Assembly: GCF_024448715.1 (NCBI RefSeq) | Contig: NZ_JAMOHZ010000006.1 | Coordinates: 62,001 to 126,000, forward strand | DNA length: 64,000 nt | Source: Stutzerimonas stutzeri | Lineage (GTDB): Bacteria > Pseudomonadota > Gammaproteobacteria > Pseudomonadales > Pseudomonadaceae | Direction of reading: 5' to 3' | Shown here: piece by piece, positions 8,262 through 16,828 of the stretch | Layout of the letters: each line of letters begins with the position of its first letter | Numbering within the stretch: position 1 is the stretch's first letter | Translations under genes and position numbers: made by a program | The notes under the pieces: model-generated | Database searches by the model: none | The model's input: the letters and a program-made list of their open reading frames with translations, nothing else | Told to the model about the DNA's origin: nothing

Positions 8262-9752
8262 ATGGCGCAACACGATAGCGAAGCCGTGGATATGGTGCTG
8301 GTGGGAGCCGGCATCATGAGTGCGACCCTGGCAGTCCTGCTCAAGGAACTCGATCCCAACATCAAGCTGGAGATCGTCGAACTGCAGGAGTCCGGAGCCG
8401 TTGAAAGCTCGAATCCCTGGAACAACGCTGGCACCGGCCACGCCGGGCTCTGTGAACTGAACTACACGCCGGACAACAAGAACGGCCCAATCGACATCAA
8501 GAAAGCCGTCACCATCAACACCCAGTTCGAAGTGTCCAAGCAGTTCTGGGCCTATCTGACCGGTCGCGAAGGCTTCGGCAGTCCCAAAGACTTCCTCAAT
8601 GCCGTGCCGCACCTGAGCTTCGTTCGCGGCGAAAAGAACATCGATTTCCTTAAGCGCCGCTTCGAGGCGTTGAAGGCTCATCACGCCTTCGAAGACATGG
8701 TCTACAGCGAAGACCGCGCCACGATGGAAGAGTGGATGCCGCTGATGATGCCGGGCCGCCCCGCCGACGAGCCGATTGCCGCGACTCGCGCCATGAACGG
8801 CACCGACGTCAATTTCGGTGAGCTGACCCGACAGATGCTGGTGTACCTGGCGGCCAAGCCGGGCGTGAAGATGTCCTATTTCCAGAAGGTCACCGGCCTT
8901 GCGCGCAACGGCAAAGGCTGGCGCGTGGAAATCAAGAACACCCGTGATGGCAGTAGTCGTGAAATCGATGCCGGTTTCGTCTTCCTCGGTGCCGGCGGCG
9001 CGGCGTTGCCTCTGCTGCAAATGTCCGATATCGAGGAAGGCAAGGGCTACGGCGGCTTCCCGGTCAGTGGCCAGTGGCTGCGCTGTGACAATCCGGAAAT
9101 CGTCAAGCAGCACCAGGCCAAGGTCTACAGCCTGGCGGCCGTAGGGGCTCCGCCGATGTCCGTGCCGCATCTGGACACGCGTGTAGTGGATGGCAAGAAG
9201 TCGCTGCTGTTCGGACCGTACGCAGGTTTCACCACCAAGTTTCTGAAGCACGGCTCGCCGCTCGATTTGCCGATGTCGATTCGTCCGGGCAATCTCAAGC
9301 CGATGCTGGCCGTGGCGCGCGACAACATGGATCTCACCCGCTACCTAATCAAGGAAGTGCGGCAATCCATGGCTGATCGTTTGGAAACCCTGCGCGGCTT
9401 CTATCCGGAGGCCAAGGCCGGAGATTGGCGCCTGGAAGTAGCAGGCCAGCGCGTGCAAATCATCAAGAAAGATCCGAAGAAAGGCGGCATTTTGCAGTTT
9501 GGTACCGAGCTGGTGTCAGCCAAGGACGGGTCGATTGCTGCGCTGTTGGGTGCCTCGCCAGGCGCGTCGGTGACCGTTTCGATCATGCTTGATCTGATCG
9601 AGCGCTGCTTCCCCGAGCAGGCGAAGAGTGCGGCTTGGAGCAGCAAGCTCAACGAGATTTTCCCGGCCCGCGAGAAGGTTCTGGAAACCGATGCTGCGGC
9701 CTACCGCGAAGTCGTCGCCGTGGTCGATAAGCGTCTGGGGCTGACTGAGTAG
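8262..9752 (+). CDS. mqo: Malate:quinone oxidoreductase
   Basis: A 496-residue FAD-dependent peripheral membrane enzyme that oxidises malate to oxaloacetate and reduces ubiquinone, serving the TCA cycle and respiratory chain. The N-terminal dinucleotide-binding motif ([21 protein letters not shown]), the family segments [22 protein letters not shown] split across residues 50-75, and [13 protein letters not shown] and [16 protein letters not shown] C-terminal region ([16 protein letters not shown]) are all present. Length is typical. The ATG at 8262 is chosen over an upstream in-frame start because GGAG lies 9 nt before it and homologues begin MAQ. A strong terminator follows. Confidence 0.95.
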   Translation: MAQHDSEAVDMVLVGAGIMSATLAVLLKELDPNIKLEIVELQESGAVESSNPWNNAGTGHAGLCELNYTPDNKNGPIDIKKAVTINTQFEVSKQFWAYLTGREGFGSPKDFLNAVPHLSFVRGEKNIDFLKRRFEALKAHHAFEDMVYSEDRATMEEWMPLMMPGRPADEPIAATRAMNGTDVNFGELTRQMLVYLAAKPGVKMSYFQKVTGLARNGKGWRVEIKNTRDGSSREIDAGFVFLGAGGAALPLLQMSDIEEGKGYGGFPVSGQWLRCDNPEIVKQHQAKVYSLAAVGAPPMSVPHLDTRVVDGKKSLLFGPYAGFTTKFLKHGSPLDLPMSIRPGNLKPMLAVARDNMDLTRYLIKEVRQSMADRLETLRGFYPEAKAGDWRLEVAGQRVQIIKKDPKKGGILQFGTELVSAKDGSIAALLGASPGASVTVSIMLDLIERCFPEQAKSAAWSSKLNEIFPAREKVLETDAAAYREVVAVVDKRLGLTE

Positions 9753-9778
9753 GTTCGGCTCGACGCGCGTTACCTGAA

Positions 9779-9813
9779 GCCGCGCTGCTCGTCATGAGTA
9801 GCGCGGCTTTTTT
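9779..9813 (+). terminator. Rho-independent terminator of mqo
   Basis: A 12-bp stem (GCCGCGCTGCTC pairing with GAGTAGCGCGGC, one G-U pair) with a 5-nt loop, followed directly by TTTTTT. Confidence 0.9.
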
Positions 9814-10004
9814 ATGCGTCGAGAAGACCGATCAGAGAAATCAGACGGGTTCCTAGGGAAGGCGGCGCTCTATTGCGAGACCTGCGTGACAGGGCGATGA
9901 ATGGAACGTTGCTGGCGTCGTACGGGTCTTTAGCGCATCACTGTCGAACGGTTGCGGTGCTGGTTATACTGCGCGCCATTCATCCCCTAACTGGAGAAAA
10001 CAGC

Positions 10005-10589
10005 ATGCTGCAACGCCTGTTGTTCAGTCTTGTCGCCGTGTCTGCACTGACTCTCGCGGGCTGTGCGCACAGCCCGCAACAGCTCGACCCGACCCCGAAG
10101 CTTAACGAAACCATCAACCCGGTCGGCCAGGGCCAGCCGGTAGTCGTGCGGGTGGTGGATGGTCGTTCGTCACCGACGCTCGGTACTCGTGGCGGTCTGT
10201 ATCCGGAAACCAGTGCGGTCATCGTGCCGAAGGAAAAGATCATACCCAAGCTCCAGGCTCAGGCTGAAGCTGCAGTCCGTCTGCTTGGCTTCACGCCGTC
10301 TGCCAACGCCTATAACGCTCCACAGCTGACGTTGACGTTGGCCGAGTTGAAATATCAGTCGCCGAAAGAAGGCCTGTACGTGACCGAGGCGAACGTCGGC
10401 GCGACCTTCCGTATCGAGGTACAGAACGGCGGCCGTCGCTACACCGGACGCTACGGCGCCTCGCTGAATCAGCGCTTCGGCATGGCGCCGAACGAGCAGA
10501 CCAACACAAAGCTGGTCAGCGAAGTGTTGAGCGATGCATTGACCCGCGTGTTTCGGGATCAGAGCATCAGTCAGGTGCTGACTCAGTAA
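10005..10589 (+). CDS. YajG-family lipoprotein
   Basis: A 194-residue lipoprotein: signal MLQRLLFSLVAVSALTLAGC with a clear lipobox (LAGC), then a YajG-type domain with VVVRVVDGRS, TRGGLYPETSAVI and a conserved C-terminus. The family is periplasmic or outer-membrane associated and of unknown function. The frame extends upstream to 9873, but the ATG at 10005 gives a proper signal peptide and has GGAG 8 nt upstream. A TATACT -10-like element is at 9965-9970. It is a single-gene unit between two terminators. Confidence 0.85.
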   Translation: MLQRLLFSLVAVSALTLAGCAHSPQQLDPTPKLNETINPVGQGQPVVVRVVDGRSSPTLGTRGGLYPETSAVIVPKEKIIPKLQAQAEAAVRLLGFTPSANAYNAPQLTLTLAELKYQSPKEGLYVTEANVGATFRIEVQNGGRRYTGRYGASLNQRFGMAPNEQTNTKLVSEVLSDALTRVFRDQSISQVLTQ

Positions 10590-10630
10590 CGCTTCAGCGC
10601 AACGATCTTCCGGCCACGCGCTGGCACTGG

Positions 10631-10662
10631 GAACCCGCATCTCGATGCGGGTTCTTCGTTTC
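10631..10662 (+). terminator. Rho-independent terminator after the YajG-like gene
   Basis: Perfect 10-bp stem GAACCCGCAT/ATGCGGGTTC with a CTCG tetraloop (10631-10654), followed by TTCGTTTC. Confidence 0.75.
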
Positions 10663-10757
10663 AGGGGCGGAGGCAGCGATTCGTCAGAGATGACAATAAC
10701 GGGGCGCCATTAGATGGCCTTTCAAACCACCGATAAGCTCGTACGACGTAGGAAACA

Positions 10758-10784
10758 AAGCGCCCCGAACCAGTCGGGGCGCTT
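10758..10784 (-). terminator. Terminator of the DUF1329 gene
   Basis: An 11-bp perfect stem AAGCGCCCCGA/TCGGGGCGCTT. On the minus strand it is followed by TTGTTTCC, fitting termination of the DUF1329 transcript; the plus side has a weaker T-run. Confidence 0.75.
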
Positions 10785-10811
10785 GTCGTTCATGCGGAAC
10801 GTACGCAGGGA

Positions 10812-12188
10812 TCAGCGCACGCCGGAGTTGCGCAGGGCGGCCGGGGTGTACTGGTTGGAGTTGGCCTTGTAGTTGTAGGTGTAGGGGTTCTTTTCCTCGT
10901 TCTTCATGCCCATCACCAGGTAACGACCGGAGACCAGGTCATATAGGGTTTCCATGGCGTAAAGCGGAACCTGATCATTGTAGATGTACTCGGCATGCGC
11001 CTCGGCGACGCGCCAGAGCATGTTGCGACCGTCGTAATGATCGATGACCGCGGCCTGCCAAGTGTCTTCGTCGATGAAAAAATGGCGCTTGGCGTAGATG
11101 TGGCGCTCACCGGTCTTCAAAGTCGCCTCGACTTCCCACACGCGGTGCAATTCGTAGCGGGTCAGATCCTGGTTGATGTGGCCGGGCTTGATGATGTCGT
11201 CGTACTTGAGCTTCGGCGAGTCCAGGCGGTAGGAGTTGTAGGGGATGTACATTTCCTTCTTGCCCACCAGCTTCCAGTCATAACGATCCGGGGCGCCGTT
11301 GAACATGTCCAGGTTGTCGGAGGTACGCAGGCCATCGGCTGCAGTGCCCGGACCATCGTAGGCGACCTGAGGTGCGCGGCGAACACGGCGCTGGCCGGCG
11401 TTGTAGATCCACGCCATGCGCGGCTCTTTCACCTGGTCCAGGGTTTCGTGCACCAGCAGGACGTTACCAGCCAGGCGCGACGGGTCTGTGACCTGTTGCT
11501 TGAAGTAGAAGAGGATGTTGCCGTGCTTCTCCGGGTCGTAGTCGGTCAGGGTATTGGTGTAAACCACTTCGTCGACGAACTTGACCAGGCTGTAGCTGCC
11601 GTTCACCTGCGGCGTGGCCTGTGCCACGACGCGGCGGGCCGAGCCACCGCGATAGCGGGTGATGTGGTTCCAGATCACTTCCAGACCGTCCTGGGGAATC
11701 GGGAAGGCTACCGCCGTATCGAAGTTCTCCAGTCCGTTGCCGCCGCGAACCAGCTTGGTCTGGGTCGCGTTCTTCTTCGCCGCGTCATAGATCTGCTGCG
11801 GTACGGCAGCGCTGCGGCGGGTTTCGAAGACCGGTAGGCGATAGGTCTCGGGATAACGCTTGAGCATGGCAATCTGGCCAGGGCTCAGGTTGTCCTTGTA
11901 CTGCTCGAAGTTCTGCGCGGTGATGGTGAACTTGGGCTTGTCGTTCGGGTAAGGATCGCTGACGAAGCCATCAGCGCTGATGGCGGCCGCGTCGGTTGGC
12001 AGGCCTCCGGTCCAGGCGGGGATGGTGCCGGCGGCGTTGCCGGCTTTCTCGGCGCCGAGAGGTGTCAGGCTGTCACCTAGCTTGGCTGCTTCCGATTCGG
12101 ACACCGCAGCCATGGCTCCATTTGCCAGAACGGCGGCCGCCAGCAAAGAGAGAGTGAGTGCCCCCGTTTTCAATATCTTCTTATTCAT
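10812..12188 (-). CDS. DUF1329 outer-membrane-associated protein
   Basis: A 458-residue exported protein with a cleavable signal peptide (MNKKILKTGALTLSLLAAAVLANGAMA). The mature part is a DUF1329 protein: LTPLGAEKAGNAAGTIPAWTGG, YRLPVFETRRSAA and WVEA-like WEVEATLKTGERHIYAKR. The fold is similar to LolA/LolB-type lipid-binding beta-barrel halves. In Pseudomonas, such genes are often linked to RND exporters and DUF1302 proteins for hydrophobic compounds, but here no such partner is adjacent. Shine-Dalgarno AGGA with 7-nt spacing supports the start. Specific substrate unknown. Confidence 0.85.
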   Translation of the reverse strand: MNKKILKTGALTLSLLAAAVLANGAMAAVSESEAAKLGDSLTPLGAEKAGNAAGTIPAWTGGLPTDAAAISADGFVSDPYPNDKPKFTITAQNFEQYKDNLSPGQIAMLKRYPETYRLPVFETRRSAAVPQQIYDAAKKNATQTKLVRGGNGLENFDTAVAFPIPQDGLEVIWNHITRYRGGSARRVVAQATPQVNGSYSLVKFVDEVVYTNTLTDYDPEKHGNILFYFKQQVTDPSRLAGNVLLVHETLDQVKEPRMAWIYNAGQRRVRRAPQVAYDGPGTAADGLRTSDNLDMFNGAPDRYDWKLVGKKEMYIPYNSYRLDSPKLKYDDIIKPGHINQDLTRYELHRVWEVEATLKTGERHIYAKRHFFIDEDTWQAAVIDHYDGRNMLWRVAEAHAEYIYNDQVPLYAMETLYDLVSGRYLVMGMKNEEKNPYTYNYKANSNQYTPAALRNSGVR

Positions 12189-12635
12189 TGTTCTGTCCTG
12201 TTGATCCTGAGTAGCTGATTCCCTACGAGGTGCAACCGTAAGCGCGGCGCTCGAAGGTGGCGACTTCCACGGAAGAAGTAGCGGGCCGGTACAGGCCCGG
12301 TAATGGCGTCAAAGAGACGCAGCGATTACAAGTTGCCGTTTGCTCGACTCCGTGGCAGTCCCATCTGGTTGCTCAAGCCAGGCGCACGCTCTATTTCGGT
12401 TGTTCGAGGCGAGGTGAGGGTGAAGCTGCGAGGGACTATAAGTCAACGATCTAGGCACGGCCTATCTGCATAAATGGCGCAAATGCCCGGCAAATTGCCA
12501 TCCCTTGGTTGCGTCTCGCTTGGTCGCATCTCGTTTGGTCGGAAGCCGGCTGAACCGGAGGCTGCGCTTCGGTAGACTTCGCCGTCGCACCCAGGATGCC
12601 CTGGGCTTATTTTTCGGCGTGCCGGGGAGGTTCGG
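12189..12635. other. Intergenic region between divergent genes
   Basis: A 447-bp stretch that must hold the promoter of the DUF1329 gene (leftward) and that of the small membrane protein gene (rightward). The only structure I see is a 15-nt tandem duplication, GCGTCTCGCTTGGTC followed by GCATCTCGTTTGGTC (12511-12540). No gene is supported. Confidence 0.4.
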
Positions 12636-12914
12636 TTGTCAATGCAATTCGACGTATCGGGTTTGGCCAGTCTGGCCTTGTTGCTCAATTCAATGGCGCT
12701 GCTGATCGCGGTCGGTGGCGCCTGGCTGCTATTGGCGACGCGCTGGCGCCAGCAGCTAGCGGTCAATTCCTCATGCCTGGCCGGGCACAGCGTGCAGGCG
12801 GTCGAGCAGACCAGAATGTTGGCGACCCAGCGCATTGACCGCTTCTTCTATTGCTTCGGTTTCAGCAGCCTGGGATTGGCCTGGCTGTTGTCCTCGCTCA
12901 CCCGGTTGGTATGA
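12636..12914 (+). CDS. Small two-helix membrane protein
   Basis: A 92-residue protein with two hydrophobic segments (about 8-32, SGLASLALLLNSMALLIAV, and 72-90, YCFGFSSLGLAWLLSSL) separated by a polar loop. It is not recognised. Start is ambiguous: a TTG at 12636 lies 5 nt after GGGGAGG, whereas the ATG at 12642 has a long 11-nt spacer; the TTG fits the ribosome binding site better. It converges with the acyltransferase gene, whose end is 20 nt away. Confidence 0.55.
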   Translation: MSMQFDVSGLASLALLLNSMALLIAVGGAWLLLATRWRQQLAVNSSCLAGHSVQAVEQTRMLATQRIDRFFYCFGFSSLGLAWLLSSLTRLV

Positions 12915-12933
12915 GCCGCCAGCCAGGCATCAT

Positions 12934-14100
12934 TTAGAGATTCAGGCCTGCCTTCAGCCGGTGCTGATTACGCACCGGTGTGGCGTATTGCTGGATCAAA
13001 TAGGGCTGTTGCACGCTTGGACAGGCGGCCAGGCGCTTGCTCCATTCGGCCTCGGCGCGGGCAATTTCCTCAGAGCTGAATAGCTCGGCGAGGCTGGGGA
13101 TCGACAGCTCCGGATCGCGGCCATCCCAAATTCGGTACGCCAGATAATTCACTGGAAACAGGCGGTAGTCGCACAGGATCTGCTGGTCGATCCTGGCGGC
13201 GAGCTGCTTGGCATCCTCTGGAACTTCGGTGATCGGTGTGCCGAAACTCACATGCACGCGACCTTTGTAACCGGTGATTCCAAGCGCGATGCTGGTGTCG
13301 TCTTCGCCGGGCGCTTTGGTGTAGGTGCCAGTCGTGGCGCGGATGTAAAGCTCGCGAGCCTTGGCTTGATCGCAGGGATCATACTCGTAGCTGATCGACA
13401 CCGGCGTTGGGCGCAGCTCCGTCAGTACGCTGGCGAACGGCTCGTCCTTGCGGCTCATGTGTAGCATCTTCAGGATCGCAGAATCGGTGCGATCGTCACC
13501 GTCTTTGGCGCGGCCTTCAGCCTGGGCAATCCAGATCGACTCGCCATCGTTGCGGATCGAGTGGTTGATATAGGCGGAGAGCAGTTGGTAGGCGGCGAGT
13601 TTTTCGCGCCGGCCGGTGACCGAGCGGCGCACGATGAAGCTCTTGTTTAGCCGCATCAGGTCACTGACGAAGGGCCGTTGCAGCAGGTTGTCACCGATGG
13701 CGATGCGCGGCGTGCGCATCTTCGCCTGGAACACCGCGTAATTGACGAATGCAGGATCCATCACGATATCGCGATGGTTGGCCATGAACAGATAGGCGCA
13801 GCCGGGCTGAAGTTTTTCCAATCCGGAATAGGTGATGCCATCGGTGGCGCGCTCGATGGTGCGGTCTACGTACATCTCGATCCGCGCTTGAAGCGTGTCG
13901 ATCGAATGGATGCTGGCGAACTCGCGGCGCAGTCGTTGCGCTATAAGTGGCTTAAGCATCCAGCCCATCGGGCCGGCCAGTCGCGGAAAGCGAAAGTGCA
14001 CCAGGATGTCGAGGAACTCCCGGTCGGCGAACAGCCGCGCCATCACGGCAGGGACTTCGGCGTCGGCATAGGGTCGGATGGCTTCGAATTCGTCCATCAT
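12934..14100 (-). CDS. PlsC-type glycerolphosphate acyltransferase family protein
   Basis: A 388-residue protein with an acyltransferase domain around residues 90-230. The catalytic block reads FMANHRDIVMDPAF: histidine and aspartate are five residues apart rather than the usual four of NHxxxxD, a spacing also seen in a branch of PlsC-like proteins. IWIAQAEGRAKDGDD is the counterpart of the FPEGTRS acceptor motif. Likely role is transfer of an acyl chain to lysophosphatidate or a related lipid at the inner membrane; the substrate is not certain. Transcribed divergently from the CPxCG gene. Confidence 0.75.
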   Translation of the reverse strand: MMDEFEAIRPYADAEVPAVMARLFADREFLDILVHFRFPRLAGPMGWMLKPLIAQRLRREFASIHSIDTLQARIEMYVDRTIERATDGITYSGLEKLQPGCAYLFMANHRDIVMDPAFVNYAVFQAKMRTPRIAIGDNLLQRPFVSDLMRLNKSFIVRRSVTGRREKLAAYQLLSAYINHSIRNDGESIWIAQAEGRAKDGDDRTDSAILKMLHMSRKDEPFASVLTELRPTPVSISYEYDPCDQAKARELYIRATTGTYTKAPGEDDTSIALGITGYKGRVHVSFGTPITEVPEDAKQLAARIDQQILCDYRLFPVNYLAYRIWDGRDPELSIPSLAELFSSEEIARAEAEWSKRLAACPSVQQPYLIQQYATPVRNQHRLKAGLNL

Positions 14101-14192
14101 GCTCTCTGTAAGGGAAACGACTGAATGACCCCAACTGTCTTGAGGTCGAAACTGGACGGCGATTATAGCGGCAAGTCACGCAGGAGACGCTG

Positions 14193-14375
14193 ATGCTCGA
14201 AACACAGGATTACCAATGCCCCTATTGCGGCGAAGTGGTGGAGGCGCTGCTTGATCTGAGTGGCGGCGATCAGCGCTACATCGAAGATTGCGCGGTCTGC
14301 TGCCGGCCGATCATTTTCGATCTGCGAACCGATGGCAGCGATTGGCAGCTCGATGTACTGCGGGAGGATGAATGA
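14193..14375 (+). CDS. CPxCG-motif cysteine-rich protein
   Basis: A 60-residue protein with two metal-binding knuckles, CPYCGE (residues 9-12) and CAVCCRP, that should bind one zinc. It belongs to a small family of unknown function common in Gammaproteobacteria. AGGAG lies 6 nt before the start. Its stop overlaps the start of the DUF2007 gene (ATGATG), indicating translational coupling. Confidence 0.8.
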   Translation: MLETQDYQCPYCGEVVEALLDLSGGDQRYIEDCAVCCRPIIFDLRTDGSDWQLDVLREDE

Positions 14376-14635
14376 TGCGACGTATTTACGAACCCCGCGA
14401 TCTGCTCGAGGCTGAGATGCTCTGCGGAATGCTGGAAGCAGAGGGTATCGAGGTATTTCTTACCGGCCGGCATCTGATCGGTGCGCTAGGCGAGTTGCCG
14501 GTTGCGGGCCTGCTCGGGCTGATAGTGGCGGATGAGCAGACCGAGCGCGCGCGACAGCTGATCGCTGAGTACAATGGCGCCGAACCGATGCCTGGTGATG
14601 AACCCGAAAGCTATCCTGGCGAGCTTATCTGCTAG
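14372..14635 (+). CDS. DUF2007 domain protein
   Basis: An 87-residue protein. The DUF2007 core is clear: MRRIYEPRDLLEAEMLCGMLEAEGIEVFL and LIVADEQTERARQLIAEY, a ferredoxin-like fold often annotated as a putative signal-transducing, PII-like protein. No ligand is known. It overlaps the upstream zinc-ribbon gene by four bases, so the two are co-translated; this pairing is conserved in related genomes as far as I recall. Confidence 0.8.
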   Translation: MMRRIYEPRDLLEAEMLCGMLEAEGIEVFLTGRHLIGALGELPVAGLLGLIVADEQTERARQLIAEYNGAEPMPGDEPESYPGELIC

Positions 14636-14710
14636 TCGCTGGCGGAAAATCGCCTGCAATCCACGCCGTTGTTTCGGTGCCCACGTTCCTCAGCCCAACG
14701 AGTCCTGTTC

Positions 14711-15331
14711 ATGTGTGGCCGCTATGCCCTGTTCCGCTGGAGTCCGGCCTTTGCCGCGCTGCCGGGTTTTCCCGCTGATCAGCAGCCGCACTGGAGTCTG
14801 GCGCCGGGAGCATCGGTATTACTGTTACGTCAGCTAGACGACGAGCTGCAGCTCAGCAGTGTGCGCTGGGGTCTGACCCCAGCCTGGTTGACTGACTTTA
14901 CCCGGACGCCAGCACAGGCGCGTGCGGAAACGCTGGCCGAGCAGCCAATGTTCCGCGACGCCTTCCGTCAGCGCCGTGGCGTGCTACCGGCCAACGGCTT
15001 TTATGAATGGCGCGGCACCGCGCGCAAACGGCCCTACTGGATGACAGCTGAGGATTCGCTGATGTATTTCGCGGCGATCTGGGAAGCCTACCCGGTACAG
15101 GGCCACACTTATTTCAGCGCGGCCGTGGTAACGCTGCCGGCGGCGAATCAGCGGCGGCCGCTGATGCTGGACCAGGCGGCTATGGCCGCCTGGCTCGATC
15201 CCCAAACTCCGCTCGAAGTACTTCAGACATTGCTTGTGGCGCGCCAGCCAGCGCTACGCGAGCGGCCGTTGGCGACTTTCGTCAACGACCCTAAGCTGGA
15301 TGCACCAGAATGCCTGACGCCGGTTAACTAG
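14711..15331 (+). CDS. SRAP (YedK/HMCES) family protein with altered active site
   Basis: A 206-residue SOS-response-associated peptidase-like protein. Met1 is followed by Cys2 (MCGRYALF), which after Met removal forms the thiazolidine cross-link to abasic sites in single-stranded DNA. The glutamate in NGFYEWR is kept. However, the E. coli YedK Asn of INAR is Gln here (AQARAET), and the His of the IHDRRPLVL motif is Asn (ANQRRPLML). In the described mechanism those residues position the Cys adduct and aid its reversal, so activity may differ. The frame is open to 14669, but Cys2 chemistry requires the ATG at 14711. Confidence 0.85.
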   Translation: MCGRYALFRWSPAFAALPGFPADQQPHWSLAPGASVLLLRQLDDELQLSSVRWGLTPAWLTDFTRTPAQARAETLAEQPMFRDAFRQRRGVLPANGFYEWRGTARKRPYWMTAEDSLMYFAAIWEAYPVQGHTYFSAAVVTLPAANQRRPLMLDQAAMAAWLDPQTPLEVLQTLLVARQPALRERPLATFVNDPKLDAPECLTPVN

Positions 15332-15466
15332 CCGCCTGGCCCCAGACCTCGGGCGGGTTGATCAACGCCGCGGCCGTCCAGCCAGACACGTAAGCCCGGC
15401 GCTGGCCGGTTGCCCGGTAGGCGGGCTCGCTCTAGCATACGGCGCAGAATCCACGGGAGACGCGAC

Positions 15467-16276
15467 ATGCTCAAGCCGCATCCATTTACCCTTTTCCTTG
15501 CAGCCTCCGTGCTCGCCGGTTGCCAGGCGGTCAATACCACCAGTGGCGGTGCCGTCGGCGTCGACCGCAAGCAGTACATGTTCAGCATGCTGTCGACCGA
15601 GCAGGTCAACCAGATGTATGCGCAGTCTTATCAGCAAACTCTGAGCGAGGCCTCGCAAAAAGGTGTGCTTGAGAAAAGTAGTGCGATCACCAAACGCGTC
15701 AATGGCATTGCCCAGCGGCTGATTGCCGAAGTGCCGGCGTTCCGTCCGGACGCGGCGCAGTGGAACTGGGAAGTCAACGTCATCGACAGCCCGGAACTGA
15801 ACGCCAACTGCGGCCCGGGCGGCAAGATCATTTTCTACACCGGGCTTATTGAAAAACTGAACCTGACCGACGACGAGATCGCTGCGGTGATGGGGCACGA
15901 AATCGCCCATGCGCTGCGCGAACATGGCCGCGAGGCGATGTCCAAGGCTTACGGCGTGCAAGTGGCGACGCAGATCGGCTCGGCATTCGGCGTCGGCGAT
16001 GGCAGTCTGCAGTTGGCGAATATGGGCGTCGAATATCTGATGACACTGCCAAACAGCCGCAGTAATGAGAACGAGGCCGATCTGATCGGCCTGGAACTGG
16101 CGGCGCGGGCGGGTTACAACCCGAACGCGGCGGTCAGTCTGTGGAAGAAAATGGCGGCGGCGGGCGGTTCCGCACCGCCGGAATTCCTCAGCACGCATCC
16201 TTCGTCGAGCAGCCGCACGCAGGCCCTGCAGGAAAATATTCCGAAGGTGATGCCGCTATACCAGAAGAATCGTTGA
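15467..16276 (+). CDS. M48 family lipoprotein metallopeptidase
   Basis: A 269-residue protein: lipoprotein signal with SVLAGCQ lipobox, then a peptidase M48 domain with the zinc motif HEIAHALREH (HExxH) and the downstream glutamate in NSRSNENEADLIGLELA. It resembles E. coli LoiP/YcaL, periplasmic or outer-membrane lipoproteases in envelope quality control. Start supported by GGGAG 6 nt upstream. It converges with the ester-cyclase gene, with only 23 nt between stops. Confidence 0.88.
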   Translation: MLKPHPFTLFLAASVLAGCQAVNTTSGGAVGVDRKQYMFSMLSTEQVNQMYAQSYQQTLSEASQKGVLEKSSAITKRVNGIAQRLIAEVPAFRPDAAQWNWEVNVIDSPELNANCGPGGKIIFYTGLIEKLNLTDDEIAAVMGHEIAHALREHGREAMSKAYGVQVATQIGSAFGVGDGSLQLANMGVEYLMTLPNSRSNENEADLIGLELAARAGYNPNAAVSLWKKMAAAGGSAPPEFLSTHPSSSSRTQALQENIPKVMPLYQKNR

Positions 16277-16299
16277 AGCCTGCCGCTGCGCCGCCCGGT

Positions 16300-16743
16300 T
16301 CAGGTCGGTGGCAGCGTAATCGGGATAGGGCTGTCCATACCCAGCTGTTGCCGGGCGCTTTCCAGGTCGAACAGCGTATTGATTTCTTCGATGTCGCCGC
16401 CCGGGTTGAGTGTCCATATCGACATGGCGGCGACCGTGAGGATCTTGCCGCTCGGAGGATGTCCGAAAACCGTTTTCTCCAGGGTGCCGAACAGCGTGCT
16501 GGACGTAACGACGCGGTTGCCCTCGCTGAGACACTCGTCCACTACCACTTCCAGATCCGGCATCGCCTGACGGATTTCCCGCACGATCAGGCCGAAGCCA
16601 GCACTGTTGACCGGCTGTGCAATGAATGAACTTTTGTAGCTGAAATAGCGGCTCTGCAATTGTTCGGCCAGCGCCAGTCGGCCCTTGCTCCAGCTCAGGT
16701 CGATGTGCTGCTGAACCCGCCGTTTTCGTTCCTCCGGTGACAT
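16300..16743 (-). CDS. Ester cyclase / SnoaL-like protein
   Basis: A 147-residue protein of the NTF2/SnoaL fold: a helical N-terminus, then MPDLEVVVDECLSEGNRVV, TLFGTLEKTVFGHPPSGKI and SIWTLNPGGDIEEINTLFD, typical of the SnoaL-like polyketide cyclase or ester cyclase family. Such proteins are small hydrolase/cyclase or ligand-binding folds with many roles; there is no polyketide context here, so the specific function is unknown. Confidence 0.7.
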   Translation of the reverse strand: MSPEERKRRVQQHIDLSWSKGRLALAEQLQSRYFSYKSSFIAQPVNSAGFGLIVREIRQAMPDLEVVVDECLSEGNRVVTSSTLFGTLEKTVFGHPPSGKILTVAAMSIWTLNPGGDIEEINTLFDLESARQQLGMDSPIPITLPPT

Positions 16744-16828
16744 GCAGCCTGCTCCCCCTGAAATGCCGCCAGAACGCGGTGAATACCCACTCTAACAGCA
16801 CCGGGAGCGCGGCAATTTGCGCTGCGTA

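Noticed and set aside
8259..9251. 330-codon minus-strand ORF opposite mqo
   Set aside because: Antisense shadow of mqo; composition is atypical and no family features are seen.
10995..11837. 280-codon plus-strand ORF opposite the DUF1329 gene
   Set aside because: Shadow frame, no start signal, and the DUF1329 protein is intact with signal peptide.
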